From: Acidaminococcus fermentans_A
GTDB taxonomy: Bacteria; Bacillota; Negativicutes; Acidaminococcales; Acidaminococcaceae
DNA length: 64,000 bases
Assembly (NCBI RefSeq): GCF_052216985.1
Contig: NZ_JBQOUY010000007.1
Coordinates: 33,595 to 97,594, forward strand
Reading direction: 5' to 3'
The position numbers and the translations under genes are program-made. The notes under the pieces are model-generated. The model saw only the letters and a program-made list of their open reading frames with translations. It made no database searches and was not told the origin of the DNA. Positions 56,505 to 64,000 of the stretch are shown here, one piece after another (position 1 is the stretch's first letter; the number at the start of each line of letters is the position of its first letter).

Positions 56505-56586
56505 ATCTGTAGCTTGCAAGGCCGACCGGTTGCTGTCGCTACACGGGTCCCCGGCAAGAAATCTCAAGAAAGCAAAGGTGTTGTTG

Positions 56587-57765
56587 ATGAAAGCATGGAA
56601 AAAAGCGGTCGGCGCGCTGGCGATGACAACGCTCGTAGCGTCTATGTTTACCGGCTGCGGCAAGAAAGATGCAGCAAAGAAAGACAGTGGCAATGAAATC
56701 AAGATCGGTGCTTTGTTTGAACTGACGGGGAATGTTGCCAACTACGGCAAATCCACCTACAAAGGGGTACAATTGGCGGTGGAACAGATCAATGCCAAAG
56801 GCGGCATCAATGGCAAGAAAATCAAATTGGTGGAAGCAGACAACAAGTCTGAGCCTTCTGAATCTGGGAATGCAGCTACCAAACTGATTACGAAAGATAA
56901 AGTCTCTGTCATCATCGGGCCGGCTACCAGCGGCTGCGTATCGGCAGCTACGCCGGTGGTGACCAACAGCAAAGTGCCTCTGATGGCTCCTGTGGCTACG
57001 GCTCCTGGCATTACGGTGGACGAAAAAGGCAAGGTCCGTCCGTTTATTTTCCGGGCCTGCTTCACGGATCCTTTCCAGGGCAAATTGATGGCCAAATTCG
57101 CCGTAGAGACCCTGAAATTGAAGAATATTGCGATTTTCTATGATTCTTCCAGTGACTATTCCAAAGGGCTGATGGATGTATTCGGTAAGACTTTGGAAGA
57201 AAAAGGCGGCAAAGTGGTGGGCAAGGAAGCCTTCCTGGCCAAGGACCAGGACTTCAAGTCCGCTCTGACTAAATTGAAAGCCTCCAATCCGGAAGCACTG
57301 TATGTTCCCGGCTACTATGAAGAAGTCTCCAAGATCATCAAACAGGCCCGTGAAGTTGGTCTGACCTGCCCGATCCTGGGCAGCGACGGCTGGGATTCTC
57401 CGAAATTGGCCCAGATTGCTGGTGGGGAAGCCCTGAATGGTACCTACTTCACCAGCGCTTATTCCGCACAGGATAAGGATCCCCATGTTCAACAGTTCAT
57501 CAAAGACTATAAAGCCAAATTCAACGAAGAACCGGATACCTTCGCCATCCATGCCTATGACGGTACCCTGGCGGTGGCCGAAGCCATCAAACAGGCTGGC
57601 ACCACTGACGGCGCCAAGATCGCAGATGCTCTGAGCAAGATCAAGGACCTGCAGGTAGCTACCGGCAAATATACCCTGGATAAGGATCACAACCCTGTGT
57701 CCGGCGGTATCATCATCGAAATGAAAGACGGCGTACAGACCTTCAAACAAAAGATTACGCTGTGA
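56587..57765 (+). CDS. Branched-chain amino acid ABC transporter, substrate-binding lipoprotein
   Basis: The 392-residue protein has a lipoprotein signal with lipobox MFTGC (Cys24) and the Leu/Ile/Val-binding fold: IKIGALFELTGNVANYGKSTYKGVQLAVEQINAKGG, IIGPATSGC and VPLMAPVATAPGIT. It delivers a hydrophobic amino acid or related compound to the LivHM channel. The start ATG 56587 has AAAGG 8 nt upstream and begins a normal signal peptide; longer frames are rejected. It opens a five-gene operon. Confidence 0.93.
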   Translation: MKAWKKAVGALAMTTLVASMFTGCGKKDAAKKDSGNEIKIGALFELTGNVANYGKSTYKGVQLAVEQINAKGGINGKKIKLVEADNKSEPSESGNAATKLITKDKVSVIIGPATSGCVSAATPVVTNSKVPLMAPVATAPGITVDEKGKVRPFIFRACFTDPFQGKLMAKFAVETLKLKNIAIFYDSSSDYSKGLMDVFGKTLEEKGGKVVGKEAFLAKDQDFKSALTKLKASNPEALYVPGYYEEVSKIIKQAREVGLTCPILGSDGWDSPKLAQIAGGEALNGTYFTSAYSAQDKDPHVQQFIKDYKAKFNEEPDTFAIHAYDGTLAVAEAIKQAGTTDGAKIADALSKIKDLQVATGKYTLDKDHNPVSGGIIIEMKDGVQTFKQKITL

Positions 57766-57836
57766 GTTCATTCATAATGCGGCGTCGGATCGGGTCTCCG
57801 GTCTGACGCCAAACTTTTTCACAAGGAGGGGTGCTT

Positions 57837-58733
57837 ATGGATACAGGATCCTTTGCCCATCAATTTGCCCAGCAAATTGTCAATGGTGTATCCCTGGGCA
57901 GCATCTATGCGCTGATTGCTCTAGGGTATACCATGATTTACGGGATCATCAAACTCATCAACTTTGCTCACGGCGATATCTACATGCTGGGAGCATATAT
58001 CGGTTTTGTGGCCATTACCAAAGCCGGACTGCCTTTCCTGCCGGCTCTGATCGTTTCCATGATCGGCGCTGCCCTGGCAGGGATCATCATCGAGCGGATC
58101 GCTTACAGACCGATGCGGAATGCGCCCCGGATCGCGGCCTTGATTACGGCCATCGGTGTCTCTTTCTTCCTGGAAAACGGTATGATCCTGCTGGTATCTC
58201 CCCAGCCACGGACGTTTCCACCGGTATTTTCTCCGACCGTCTATAACATCGGGGGCATCGTGGTGAACAACCAACAGATCCTGATCCTGATCAGTGCCCT
58301 TCTGCTGATGCTGGCCCTGACCTATATCGTCAACCGGACCAAGGCCGGGAAAGCTATGCGGGCCGTCAGCTATGATGCAGATGCGGCCAAGCTCATGGGC
58401 ATCGATACCGACCGGGTGATTTCCACCACCTTTGCTCTGGGATCTGCCTTGGCAGCCGCTGCCGGGGTCCTGGTAGGAATCTATTACAACTCCATCGATC
58501 CGCTTATGGGGATGATGCCTGGGATCAAAGCCTTTATCGCTGCTGTAGTAGGCGGTATCGGGATCCTGCCCGGCGCCATGCTGGGAGGGATCATCATGGG
58601 ACTGGTGGAAGCCATGGTATCCGGTTTCTTTTCTTCCACTTACCGGGATGCAGCGGCTTTTGCCATCCTGATCCTGATCTTGCTCTATAAGCCGACGGGC
58701 CTTCTGGGCAAGAACGTGAAAGAGAAAGTGTAG
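57837..58733 (+). CDS. livH: Branched-chain amino acid ABC transporter permease LivH-type
   Basis: The 298-residue protein has about eight membrane segments and the LivH pattern: QQIVNGVSLGSIYALIALGYTMIYGIIKLINFAHGD near the N terminus, AYRPMRNAPRIAALITAIG, and AVVGGIGILPGAMLGGIIMGLVE with the EAA-like loop for the ATPases. ATG 57837 follows AAGGAGG by 7 nt. It is the second gene of the liv operon. Confidence 0.95.
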   Translation: MDTGSFAHQFAQQIVNGVSLGSIYALIALGYTMIYGIIKLINFAHGDIYMLGAYIGFVAITKAGLPFLPALIVSMIGAALAGIIIERIAYRPMRNAPRIAALITAIGVSFFLENGMILLVSPQPRTFPPVFSPTVYNIGGIVVNNQQILILISALLLMLALTYIVNRTKAGKAMRAVSYDADAAKLMGIDTDRVISTTFALGSALAAAAGVLVGIYYNSIDPLMGMMPGIKAFIAAVVGGIGILPGAMLGGIIMGLVEAMVSGFFSSTYRDAAAFAILILILLYKPTGLLGKNVKEKV

Positions 58734-58742
58734 GTGACTGCC

Positions 58743-59723
58743 ATGAAGAGTTTACGTCAATCGCTCCACAAACAGGACTTATTGGGCCTGGGCCTCATGA
58801 TGATCCTCTTCGCTGTGTTCTACTTCCTCTTTGACGAAGAGATCCTGGATGACTACTGGGAAACCAACGTGATCCTGATCCTGATCAACATCATCATGGC
58901 CGTGAGCCTGAATCTGATCAACGGTCTCACCGGCCAGTTCTCCATCGGCCATGCGGGATTCATGGCCGTAGGGGCTTATACTTCCGCCATCATTACGGTG
59001 AAGCTGGGGATGGATTTCCCCATTGCCCTGATCGTGGCCACTGTGTCTGCCGCCTTCCTGGGCTTTTTGATCGGTATGCCCACTCTGCGGCTGAACGGGG
59101 ACTATCTGGCCATTGCTACCTTGGGCCTGGGGGAAATCATCCGGATTGCCATCCTGAACATCGATTATGTGGGAGGGGCTTCCGGCTTCATGGGGATCCC
59201 CCGTCTGACCACCTTCCCCATTGCTTTCTGGATTATGGTATTTGTGGTCTATTTCATCAAGAATTTCAAGAATTCCGCAGACGGACGGGCCTGTCTGGCC
59301 ATCCGGGAAAATGAAATCGCCGCCGAAACCATGGGCATCAACACCACTAAGTACAAGGTCATGGCCTTTACCATCGGGGCAGGGTTTGCCGGTACCGCCG
59401 GTGCTCTGTTCTCCCACTACTATTACATTGCCCATCCGGCTTCCTTCACTTTCATGCGGTCTTTCGACGTGCTGACCATGGTGGTGCTGGGCGGACTGGG
59501 TTCCATCAGCGGGTCCATTTCCGGAGCCGTGCTGCTGACCGCCATTTCTGCGGCTCTGGCTGATTATCCGGAATGGCGGATGGTGATCTATTCCATCGTT
59601 CTGATCGTCCTGATGCTGAACCGGCCCCAGGGGATCTTTGGCAATAAGGAACTGAGCCTGAAGATGTTCCAATCTATCAAACTGGGAGGTGGGTCTCGTG
59701 GCGGAACTGCTCAAAGTGAATAA
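58743..59723 (+). CDS. livM: Branched-chain amino acid ABC transporter permease LivM-type
   Basis: The 326-residue protein has about ten membrane segments and LivM motifs: AVSLNLINGLTGQFSIGHAGFMAVGAYTSA, LRLNGDYLAIATLGLGEIIRI and VVLGGLGSISGSISGAVLL. The start is taken as ATG 58743 after GGTG; an in-frame GTG at 58734 would add three residues. It ends 26 nt inside the following ATPase gene's start region. Confidence 0.95.
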   Translation: MKSLRQSLHKQDLLGLGLMMILFAVFYFLFDEEILDDYWETNVILILINIIMAVSLNLINGLTGQFSIGHAGFMAVGAYTSAIITVKLGMDFPIALIVATVSAAFLGFLIGMPTLRLNGDYLAIATLGLGEIIRIAILNIDYVGGASGFMGIPRLTTFPIAFWIMVFVVYFIKNFKNSADGRACLAIRENEIAAETMGINTTKYKVMAFTIGAGFAGTAGALFSHYYYIAHPASFTFMRSFDVLTMVVLGGLGSISGSISGAVLLTAISAALADYPEWRMVIYSIVLIVLMLNRPQGIFGNKELSLKMFQSIKLGGGSRGGTAQSE

Positions 59724-60468
59724 TGCTTCTATGATCTTTGGGGGTCTGCGGGCTGTATCCAACCTGACCATGCAGATCGATGAAGGAGAACTGATCGGCC
59801 TCATCGGCCCCAACGGTGCTGGTAAGACCACGGCCTTCAACATGCTCACAGGGGTATATGAACCTTCTGAGGGAGAAATCACTTTCAACGGCCAGCGGAT
59901 CAATGGGAAGAAACCGTATCAGGTGACCCAGATGGGGGTCGCCCGGACCTTCCAGAATATCCGGCTATTTTCTGAACTGTCCGTATTGGACAATGTAAAA
60001 ATCGCTTTCAACAGCCAGGTCCGGTATGGATTGGTGGAAGCCATCGGCCGTTTCGGCCGCTACTTCAAAGAAGAAGAAACCATTGAAGAAAAAGCTTTGG
60101 CCTTGCTGAAGATCTTCCACCTGGAGAAGCTCCGGGACGAAACGGCCAAGAACCTGCCCTATGGGGAACAGCGGAGGTTGGAAATCGCCCGGGCCCTGGC
60201 TACTTCTCCCAAATTGTTGCTGCTGGACGAACCGGCAGCCGGGATGAATCCCCAGGAAACCAAAGAATTGATGGAAATGATCCGTTGGATCAAGAAGGAA
60301 TTCAACCTGAGCATCCTCTTGATCGAACACGATATGGGGCTGGTCATGAATGTCTGCCAGCGGATCTACGTCTTGGAATATGGCATCTGCATCGCCAACG
60401 GGACCCCTGATGAAATCAAGCACAACAAACGGGTCATCAAAGCCTATCTGGGCGAGGAGGTATCCTGA
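59698..60468 (+). CDS. livG: Branched-chain amino acid ABC transporter ATP-binding protein LivG-type
   Basis: The 256-residue ATPase shows Walker A GPNGAGKTTAFN, the LivG hallmark ARTFQNIRLF, signature LPYGEQRRLEIARAL and Walker B LLLLDEPAAGMNP. The start is GTG 59698, 8 nt after GGGAGG, overlapping livM by 26 nt. It ends one base into livF. Confidence 0.96.
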   Translation: MAELLKVNNASMIFGGLRAVSNLTMQIDEGELIGLIGPNGAGKTTAFNMLTGVYEPSEGEITFNGQRINGKKPYQVTQMGVARTFQNIRLFSELSVLDNVKIAFNSQVRYGLVEAIGRFGRYFKEEETIEEKALALLKIFHLEKLRDETAKNLPYGEQRRLEIARALATSPKLLLLDEPAAGMNPQETKELMEMIRWIKKEFNLSILLIEHDMGLVMNVCQRIYVLEYGICIANGTPDEIKHNKRVIKAYLGEEVS

Positions 60469-61172
60469 TGCTCACCATTAAAAATCTGAATATCTATTAT
60501 GGAGCCATCCACGCCGTGAAGGACCTGAACATGGAAGTGGGAGATGGGGAAATCGTGACCTTGATCGGTTCCAACGGGGCCGGTAAATCCACGACTCTCC
60601 ACACCATTTCCGGGCTGATCAAACCAAAGACCGGCAGCATCCTTTACAAGGGGAAGGATGTGATAGGGATCCCAGCCCATAAATTGGTGGGACAGGGGCT
60701 GGTCCAGGTCCCGGAAGGCCGTCACGTCTTTGCGGAAATGACCGTTATGGAGAACTTGGATATGGGTGCTTATCTCCGGACGGATAAGGATGGGATCGCC
60801 CGGGATAAGGAAAAAGTCTTTGAAAAATTCCCTCGTCTGAAGGAACGGATCAGTCAGACAGCCGGAACCCTGTCCGGTGGGGAACAGCAGATGCTAGCCA
60901 TGGGACGGGCGCTGATGAGCCGGCCCCAGCTGCTGCTCCTGGATGAACCGTCCATGGGGCTGGCACCGCTCCTGGTACGGGAAATCTTCTCCATCATCAA
61001 AGAAATCAATAGTGAAGGCACCACGGTCCTGCTGGTGGAACAGAATGCCAATATGGCTCTTTCCATCGCCGACCGTGCGTATGTACTGGAAACCGGACGG
61101 GTGGTCCTGTCCGGTACAGCGGCAGAACTGGCAGCCAGCGAAGCCGTGCAGAAAGCCTATCTGGGCGGCTGA
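60468..61172 (+). CDS. livF: Branched-chain amino acid ABC transporter ATP-binding protein LivF-type
   Basis: The 234-residue ATPase has Walker A GSNGAGKSTTLHT, LVQVPEGRHVFAEMTVMENLDMGAY (LivF hallmark), signature TLSGGEQQMLAMGRALM and Walker B LLLLDEPSMGLAP. It overlaps livG by one base and completes the transporter. Confidence 0.96.
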   Translation: MLTIKNLNIYYGAIHAVKDLNMEVGDGEIVTLIGSNGAGKSTTLHTISGLIKPKTGSILYKGKDVIGIPAHKLVGQGLVQVPEGRHVFAEMTVMENLDMGAYLRTDKDGIARDKEKVFEKFPRLKERISQTAGTLSGGEQQMLAMGRALMSRPQLLLLDEPSMGLAPLLVREIFSIIKEINSEGTTVLLVEQNANMALSIADRAYVLETGRVVLSGTAAELAASEAVQKAYLGG

Positions 61173-61187
61173 CAAGGAGGCAGAACC

Positions 61188-61856
61188 ATGCAAGTCAAAG
61201 ATTTGATGACCAAAGTCGTGAAAGTGGTTACGACCAACCAATCCCTGCTGGAAATCCGAGAACTGATGCTGAATAATAATCTGCGGAGGATCCCGGTAGT
61301 GGATGGGGATGGCTATCTGAAGGGCATCGTCACCGATGGAGATGTCTCCCGGGCCACTCCTTCCGATGCCAGCACTTTGGACCGGTACGAAGTCAACTAC
61401 ATCCTGGGCAAATTGAAAGCCAAGGATCTGATGACCAAAGCCGTGATCACGGTGAAGGCAGAAGACGGGGTAGAAACGGCTGCTTATCTCATGTATAAAT
61501 TCAAGATCGGTGCTCTGCCGGTGGTGGATACCGCCAATAAGGTCGTAGGGATCATTTCCGATACCGATGTATTCAAAGCCTTTGTAGATCTTCTGGGATA
61601 TGCGAAGACATCCACCAAGATTACAGTGGACACCCAGGATAAGGTGGGGGTCCTGGCTGATCTGGCACAGATCTTCAAAGACCGGGGTGTCAATATCATT
61701 TCCGTCTTGACTCGGAAAATCGGTCCGAAACGGGCTGCCATTACTGTACGGGCCGATTTGACCAATGCCATGGACATTATCCAGACCATCCGGGATGCAG
61801 GGTTCTTGATCACCGATATCTCTACTCTGAAAGTAGATGATTCCCATGAAGAATGA
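61188..61856 (+). CDS. CBS-pair plus ACT domain protein (AcuB-like)
   Basis: The 222-residue cytosolic protein has two CBS motifs (about 1-58, MQVKDLMTKVVKVVTTNQSL with RRIPVVDGDGYLKGIVTDGD; and 75-135, AKDLMTKAVITVKAEDG with GALPVVDTANKVVGIISDTD) and a C-terminal ACT domain (143-215, VDTQDKVGVLADLAQIFKDRGVNIISV). CBS pairs sense adenine nucleotides and ACT domains bind amino acids. It is 15 nt after livF behind AAGGAGG and so lies in the transporter operon, likely sensing the imported amino acid together with energy state. Confidence 0.9.
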   Translation: MQVKDLMTKVVKVVTTNQSLLEIRELMLNNNLRRIPVVDGDGYLKGIVTDGDVSRATPSDASTLDRYEVNYILGKLKAKDLMTKAVITVKAEDGVETAAYLMYKFKIGALPVVDTANKVVGIISDTDVFKAFVDLLGYAKTSTKITVDTQDKVGVLADLAQIFKDRGVNIISVLTRKIGPKRAAITVRADLTNAMDIIQTIRDAGFLITDISTLKVDDSHEE

Positions 61857-62046
61857 TACGGATTACAAAGTAGGGGATATTGTACGGATGAAGAAAGCCC
61901 ATCCCTGCGGATCCTACGAATGGGATGTACTCCGAGTAGGCATGGACTTCGGAATCAAATGCCGGGGCTGCGGCCATTATGTGCTGCTTCCCCGGGCCAA
62001 ATTTGAAAAAGCGGTGCGGGAAGTCTTGGTCCATAAAGAGGAGTAA
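61846..62046 (+). CDS. DUF951 protein
   Basis: The 66-residue protein matches DUF951: YKVGDIVRMKKAHPCGSYEWDVLRVGMDFGIKCRGCGHYVLLPR. The Cys-containing HPCG and CRGCGH suggest a small zinc fold. In many Firmicutes it lies near parB or ychF; here it overlaps the CBS-ACT gene by 11 nt. An earlier in-frame ATG (61837) would add three residues. Function is unknown. Confidence 0.9.
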   Translation: MKNDTDYKVGDIVRMKKAHPCGSYEWDVLRVGMDFGIKCRGCGHYVLLPRAKFEKAVREVLVHKEE

Positions 62047-62072
62047 AGACAGGGACTGGAAAACAGTTCCTG

Positions 62073-62095
62073 CTGCGGGCCGCGAGTCTCGGCTG
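62073..62095. repeat. Possible remnant of a GTC heptad array
   Basis: CTGCGGG CCGCGAG TCTCGGC reads as degenerate heptads (CTCGCGG, GCCGAGA on the other strand). It lies directly before a terminator, as at 12092. Divergence makes it uncertain. Confidence 0.35.
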
Positions 62096-62130
62096 GGGGG
62101 TGTGAAACATTTTTTCACACCCTCTTTCTT
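62096..62130 (+). terminator. liv operon terminator
   Basis: GGGTGTGAAA and TTTCACACCC pair around CATTT, followed by TCTTTCTTTC. It is of the GTGAAA stem family and lies 50 nt after the DUF951 stop. Confidence 0.85.
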
Positions 62131-62178
62131 TCATGTTATAATGGGGGGCAAAGCAAAAAGATTCCGGAGGTGTCGGTT

Positions 62179-62904
62179 ATGAAAAAATGGCTTGGAGCCT
62201 GTGTGGCAGGGCTGCTGCTAGTCCTTCCCCTGCCTGCCTTGGCAGTGCACTGGATGCCCTTAGGGGAAAGCGAAGAGGGAAAGATCTATGTAGACCGGGA
62301 TAGCCTGAAACGGCCGGTAGACACCTCTTTGACGGTATGGGAAAAGGTCTTCTGGAACAAGCCGGATAGCCACAACAGGACCGGCGAGCTGCGGCATCGG
62401 GAATATGATATGAAAAACAAGAAATGGCGGCAGTTGAGCAGTTATCCTCTGGATGCCAGGGGACACAAGATGGCCGGCAGCCGGAAAGTCCAAGAGTGGC
62501 AGGATTTCCAGCCTATGACCAGCCTCTTTACCCGGGCCCGGTACGAATGGGATTATTCCCGGTGGCGGGGACCCTGGGTGTTCATCAAGACACTTCCTGG
62601 CTTGGGACGGAAATGGTTCAATCCGGACTCTCTGGAAAAGAAAGGGCCCAACTCCTACCAGGTATGGGAGAAGACCGTGATGAAAAAACCGGTGAATGGG
62701 ACCAAGATCCTCCTTTCCCAGACCCGGTATGATGTGAAGGGGGAGAAAGCCAGGACCCTGTATCTGTGTACCTTTGATGAGCAGAACAATATGACGGACC
62801 ACTACGCAGTCAATGATGTGTGGAATAAGAAAAATGACACCTATGGAGAATTCATCGGGGACCAGCTGGCAGCCTACTATGCCAAACATCCCCGGAAAAA
62901 ATAA
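62179..62904 (+). CDS. Exported protein, possible surface-adhesin E-like repeat domains
   Basis: The 241-residue protein has a signal peptide (MKKWLGACVAGLLLVLPLPALA). Two halves share a pattern of a tryptophan followed by a charged beta strand and VWEK: EGKIYVDRDSLKRP with VWEKVFWNK, and RKWFNPDSLEKKGPNSYQVWEKTV. That is the layout of adhesin-E-like domains, though I cannot confirm membership. GGAGG precedes ATG 62179. It is 11 nt upstream of a zinc-ribbon DUF805 gene and probably co-transcribed. Confidence 0.7.
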   Translation: MKKWLGACVAGLLLVLPLPALAVHWMPLGESEEGKIYVDRDSLKRPVDTSLTVWEKVFWNKPDSHNRTGELRHREYDMKNKKWRQLSSYPLDARGHKMAGSRKVQEWQDFQPMTSLFTRARYEWDYSRWRGPWVFIKTLPGLGRKWFNPDSLEKKGPNSYQVWEKTVMKKPVNGTKILLSQTRYDVKGEKARTLYLCTFDEQNNMTDHYAVNDVWNKKNDTYGEFIGDQLAAYYAKHPRKK

Positions 62905-62915
62905 AGGAGAAAGCT

Positions 62916-63572
62916 ATGAAAACCTGTCCAAAATGTCATAAAATCTATGAAGATTCCCAGAACTTCTGTTCTGAATGTGGGACCCAGCTGGTCCTGACCC
63001 CGGTCAGCCAGGCCCTGCGGGGGAACGGAAACGATGGAGAAAAGCCAGAAGAGACGGCAGCTCCGACTCAGGAAAACAACGGGGGAAAAGGCACCCAGGA
63101 ACTGGGGAACGGTCAGCAAGGAAACAACTGGCAGCAGTATCAGCAGCAACAGCCGTATCAATCCCAGCAGACCCAGCAGAATCCCTACGGACCTGGGAAC
63201 AATGCCAGCTTTGGTGCCCGCTTCCAGGCCAATATCCCAGATGCCAATACCTGGAAGCCCATGTATTTCTCTTTCGAGGGAAGACTGAGCCGGGGAACTT
63301 ATGTCTACCGCTGGCTGATCCTGCTGTTGAGCGCCGTGGTAATTGGCCTGATCAGCGGAATCATTTCCTTCCTGGCTCCGCTGGGGATGGTGGCTCTGAT
63401 TGCCTTGGCCGTTTCACAGATCTCTCTGGCTGTCCGTCGACTCCATGATCGGGGACATTCCGGCCTGTGGCTCCTGGTCTGTGTGGTGCCGGCCTTGAAC
63501 TTACTGATGTTCATTTATCTTCTGTTTGCCCAGGGACAGCCTGGACAGAATGAATACGGCATGGAAGAATGA
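62916..63572 (+). CDS. Zinc-ribbon DUF805 membrane protein
   Basis: The 218-residue protein opens with a zinc ribbon CPKCHKIYEDSQNFCSECG (4-22), followed by a long Gln/Asn/Gly-rich disordered linker (40-100). A DUF805 domain follows (FSFEGRLSRGTYVYRWLILLLS, ISLAVRRLHDRGHSGLWLL) with about four membrane segments. DUF805 proteins are inner-membrane proteins of unknown role. AAAGGAG precedes ATG 62916. The Q-rich linker is a local oddity. Confidence 0.88.
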   Translation: MKTCPKCHKIYEDSQNFCSECGTQLVLTPVSQALRGNGNDGEKPEETAAPTQENNGGKGTQELGNGQQGNNWQQYQQQQPYQSQQTQQNPYGPGNNASFGARFQANIPDANTWKPMYFSFEGRLSRGTYVYRWLILLLSAVVIGLISGIISFLAPLGMVALIALAVSQISLAVRRLHDRGHSGLWLLVCVVPALNLLMFIYLLFAQGQPGQNEYGMEE

Positions 63573-63577
63573 AACAG

Positions 63578-63606
63578 TTGACAAGAATACTTATATTTGG
63601 TAATAT
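63578..63606 (+). promoter_or_regulatory. rrn promoter P1
   Basis: TTGACA (63578-63583), 17-nt spacer, TAATAT (63601-63606). It starts 5 nt after the stop of the DUF805 gene. The spacer 63573-63891 has no gene and is the rRNA control region. Confidence 0.88.
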
Positions 63607-63693
63607 ATATAAGCTTTCTCTTTGAGGAAGCAGCAGACAATTCTCTTTTCAATGACGGACTGTTTCAACTGAAACAGAGAAAGAAAAAAGTTA

Positions 63694-63722
63694 TTGACAA
63701 AGATATGGAAATCTGCTAATAT
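63694..63722 (+). promoter_or_regulatory. rrn promoter P2
   Basis: TTGACA (63694-63699), 17-nt spacer, TAATAT (63717-63722), the same design as P1 116 nt upstream. Tandem promoters with identical -10 elements are typical of rRNA operons. A hairpin TTTCA/TGAAA lies between them. Confidence 0.9.
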
Positions 63723-63891
63723 GTAATAGCTGTCGCTGAGGCAGCGAGACGAACTTTGAGAACTGAATATTGTTGACAGATGTGCGGGTCAAGTCACCTT
63801 TACGGTGATGAGATCGAGTCACCTGGATGATAACCAGGTTAAAAAATCAAAGCTAGTTTTTCGAGAGCCAAGCGGCTCTTCAAAATACTCT

Positions 63892-64000
63892 ATTTTGGAG
63901 AGTTTGATCCTGGCTCAGGACGAACGCTGGCGGCGTGCTTAACACATGCAAGTCGAACGGAGAACTTTCTTCGGAATGTTCTTAGTGGCGAACGGGTGAG
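63892..64000 (+). rRNA. 16S rRNA (5' part)
   Basis: The universal 5' sequence GAGAGTTTGATCCTGGCTCAG is followed by GACGAACGCTGGCGGCGTGC and the start of variable region V1; the gene runs off the right edge. The short V1 helix (GGAGAAC with GTTCT) and GTGGCGAACGGGTGAG are of Firmicutes/Negativicutes type. The 5' boundary is approximate. Confidence 0.97.

Noticed and set aside
63661..63676. TGTTTCAACTGAAACA as a second parS site
   Set aside because: The outer bases match parS but the essential central CG is replaced, breaking the CACGTG core. More likely a small hairpin between the rrn promoters.

Overview
This window looks like the replication-origin region of a Gram-negative-type Firmicute of the class Negativicutes, most likely Acidaminococcus or a close relative. 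That is an inference from the gene order, amino-acid-centred metabolism (branched-chain amino acid transporter, HAL-family lyase, asparaginase, several amidohydrolases), a base composition that reads as moderately GC-rich, and the first ~109 nt of a 16S rRNA gene at the right end. No database search was possible.

Layout. 0-5 kb: an amidohydrolase cluster with a 3'-truncated ATC-hydrolase-like gene, a ureohydrolase-fold protein with altered metal ligands, and an Nramp-fold transporter without the metal motif, divergent from an IclR regulator and a carbamoylase/allantoate-hydrolase-type M20 peptidase. 5-13 kb: two MalY/PatB aminotransferases flanking two unannotated-size small ORFs, rpoN (sigma-54) and a DUF234 ATPase; then a secreted phosphoesterase and a secreted protein gene with a frameshift. 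13-24 kb (minus strand): tRNA-Val, DUF554, parB-parA, pepT, a secreted protein, a perfect parS, rsmG-mnmG-mnmE-jag-yidC-yidD-rnpA-rpmH. 24-39 kb: accessory genes that separate rpmH from dnaA: NimA-like protein, AbgB-like hydrolase, paired GTPases, asparaginase, M48 protease, a sigma-54-controlled unit (symporter plus HAL-family protein lacking the MIO tripeptide, with its activator), xanthine permease and xpt, tRNA-Gly, a glutamine-amidotransferase-like hydrolase.

39-53 kb (plus strand): two dnaA genes, one lacking domain I, with a MerR-like coiled-coil gene between them and DnaA boxes in every gap; then dnaN-recF-dciA-remB-gyrB-thiN-TSUP-gyrA. 53-64 kb: YbjN-like protein, LysR divergent from a malolactic/malic enzyme, a complete liv ABC transporter operon ending in a CBS-ACT protein, DUF951, a secreted protein, a zinc-ribbon DUF805 protein, and a 16S rRNA gene behind tandem consensus promoters.

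Scattered through the intergenic spaces is a family of short tandem repeats with a strict 7-nt period, all built on GTCNNNN where NNNN is nearly fixed within a locus but differs between loci; three loci have a forward array and an inverted array about 120-160 bp apart. This, the paired dnaA genes with a triplicated origin module, the MIO-less lyase, and the paired divergent ureohydrolase/Nramp proteins are the most interesting features.
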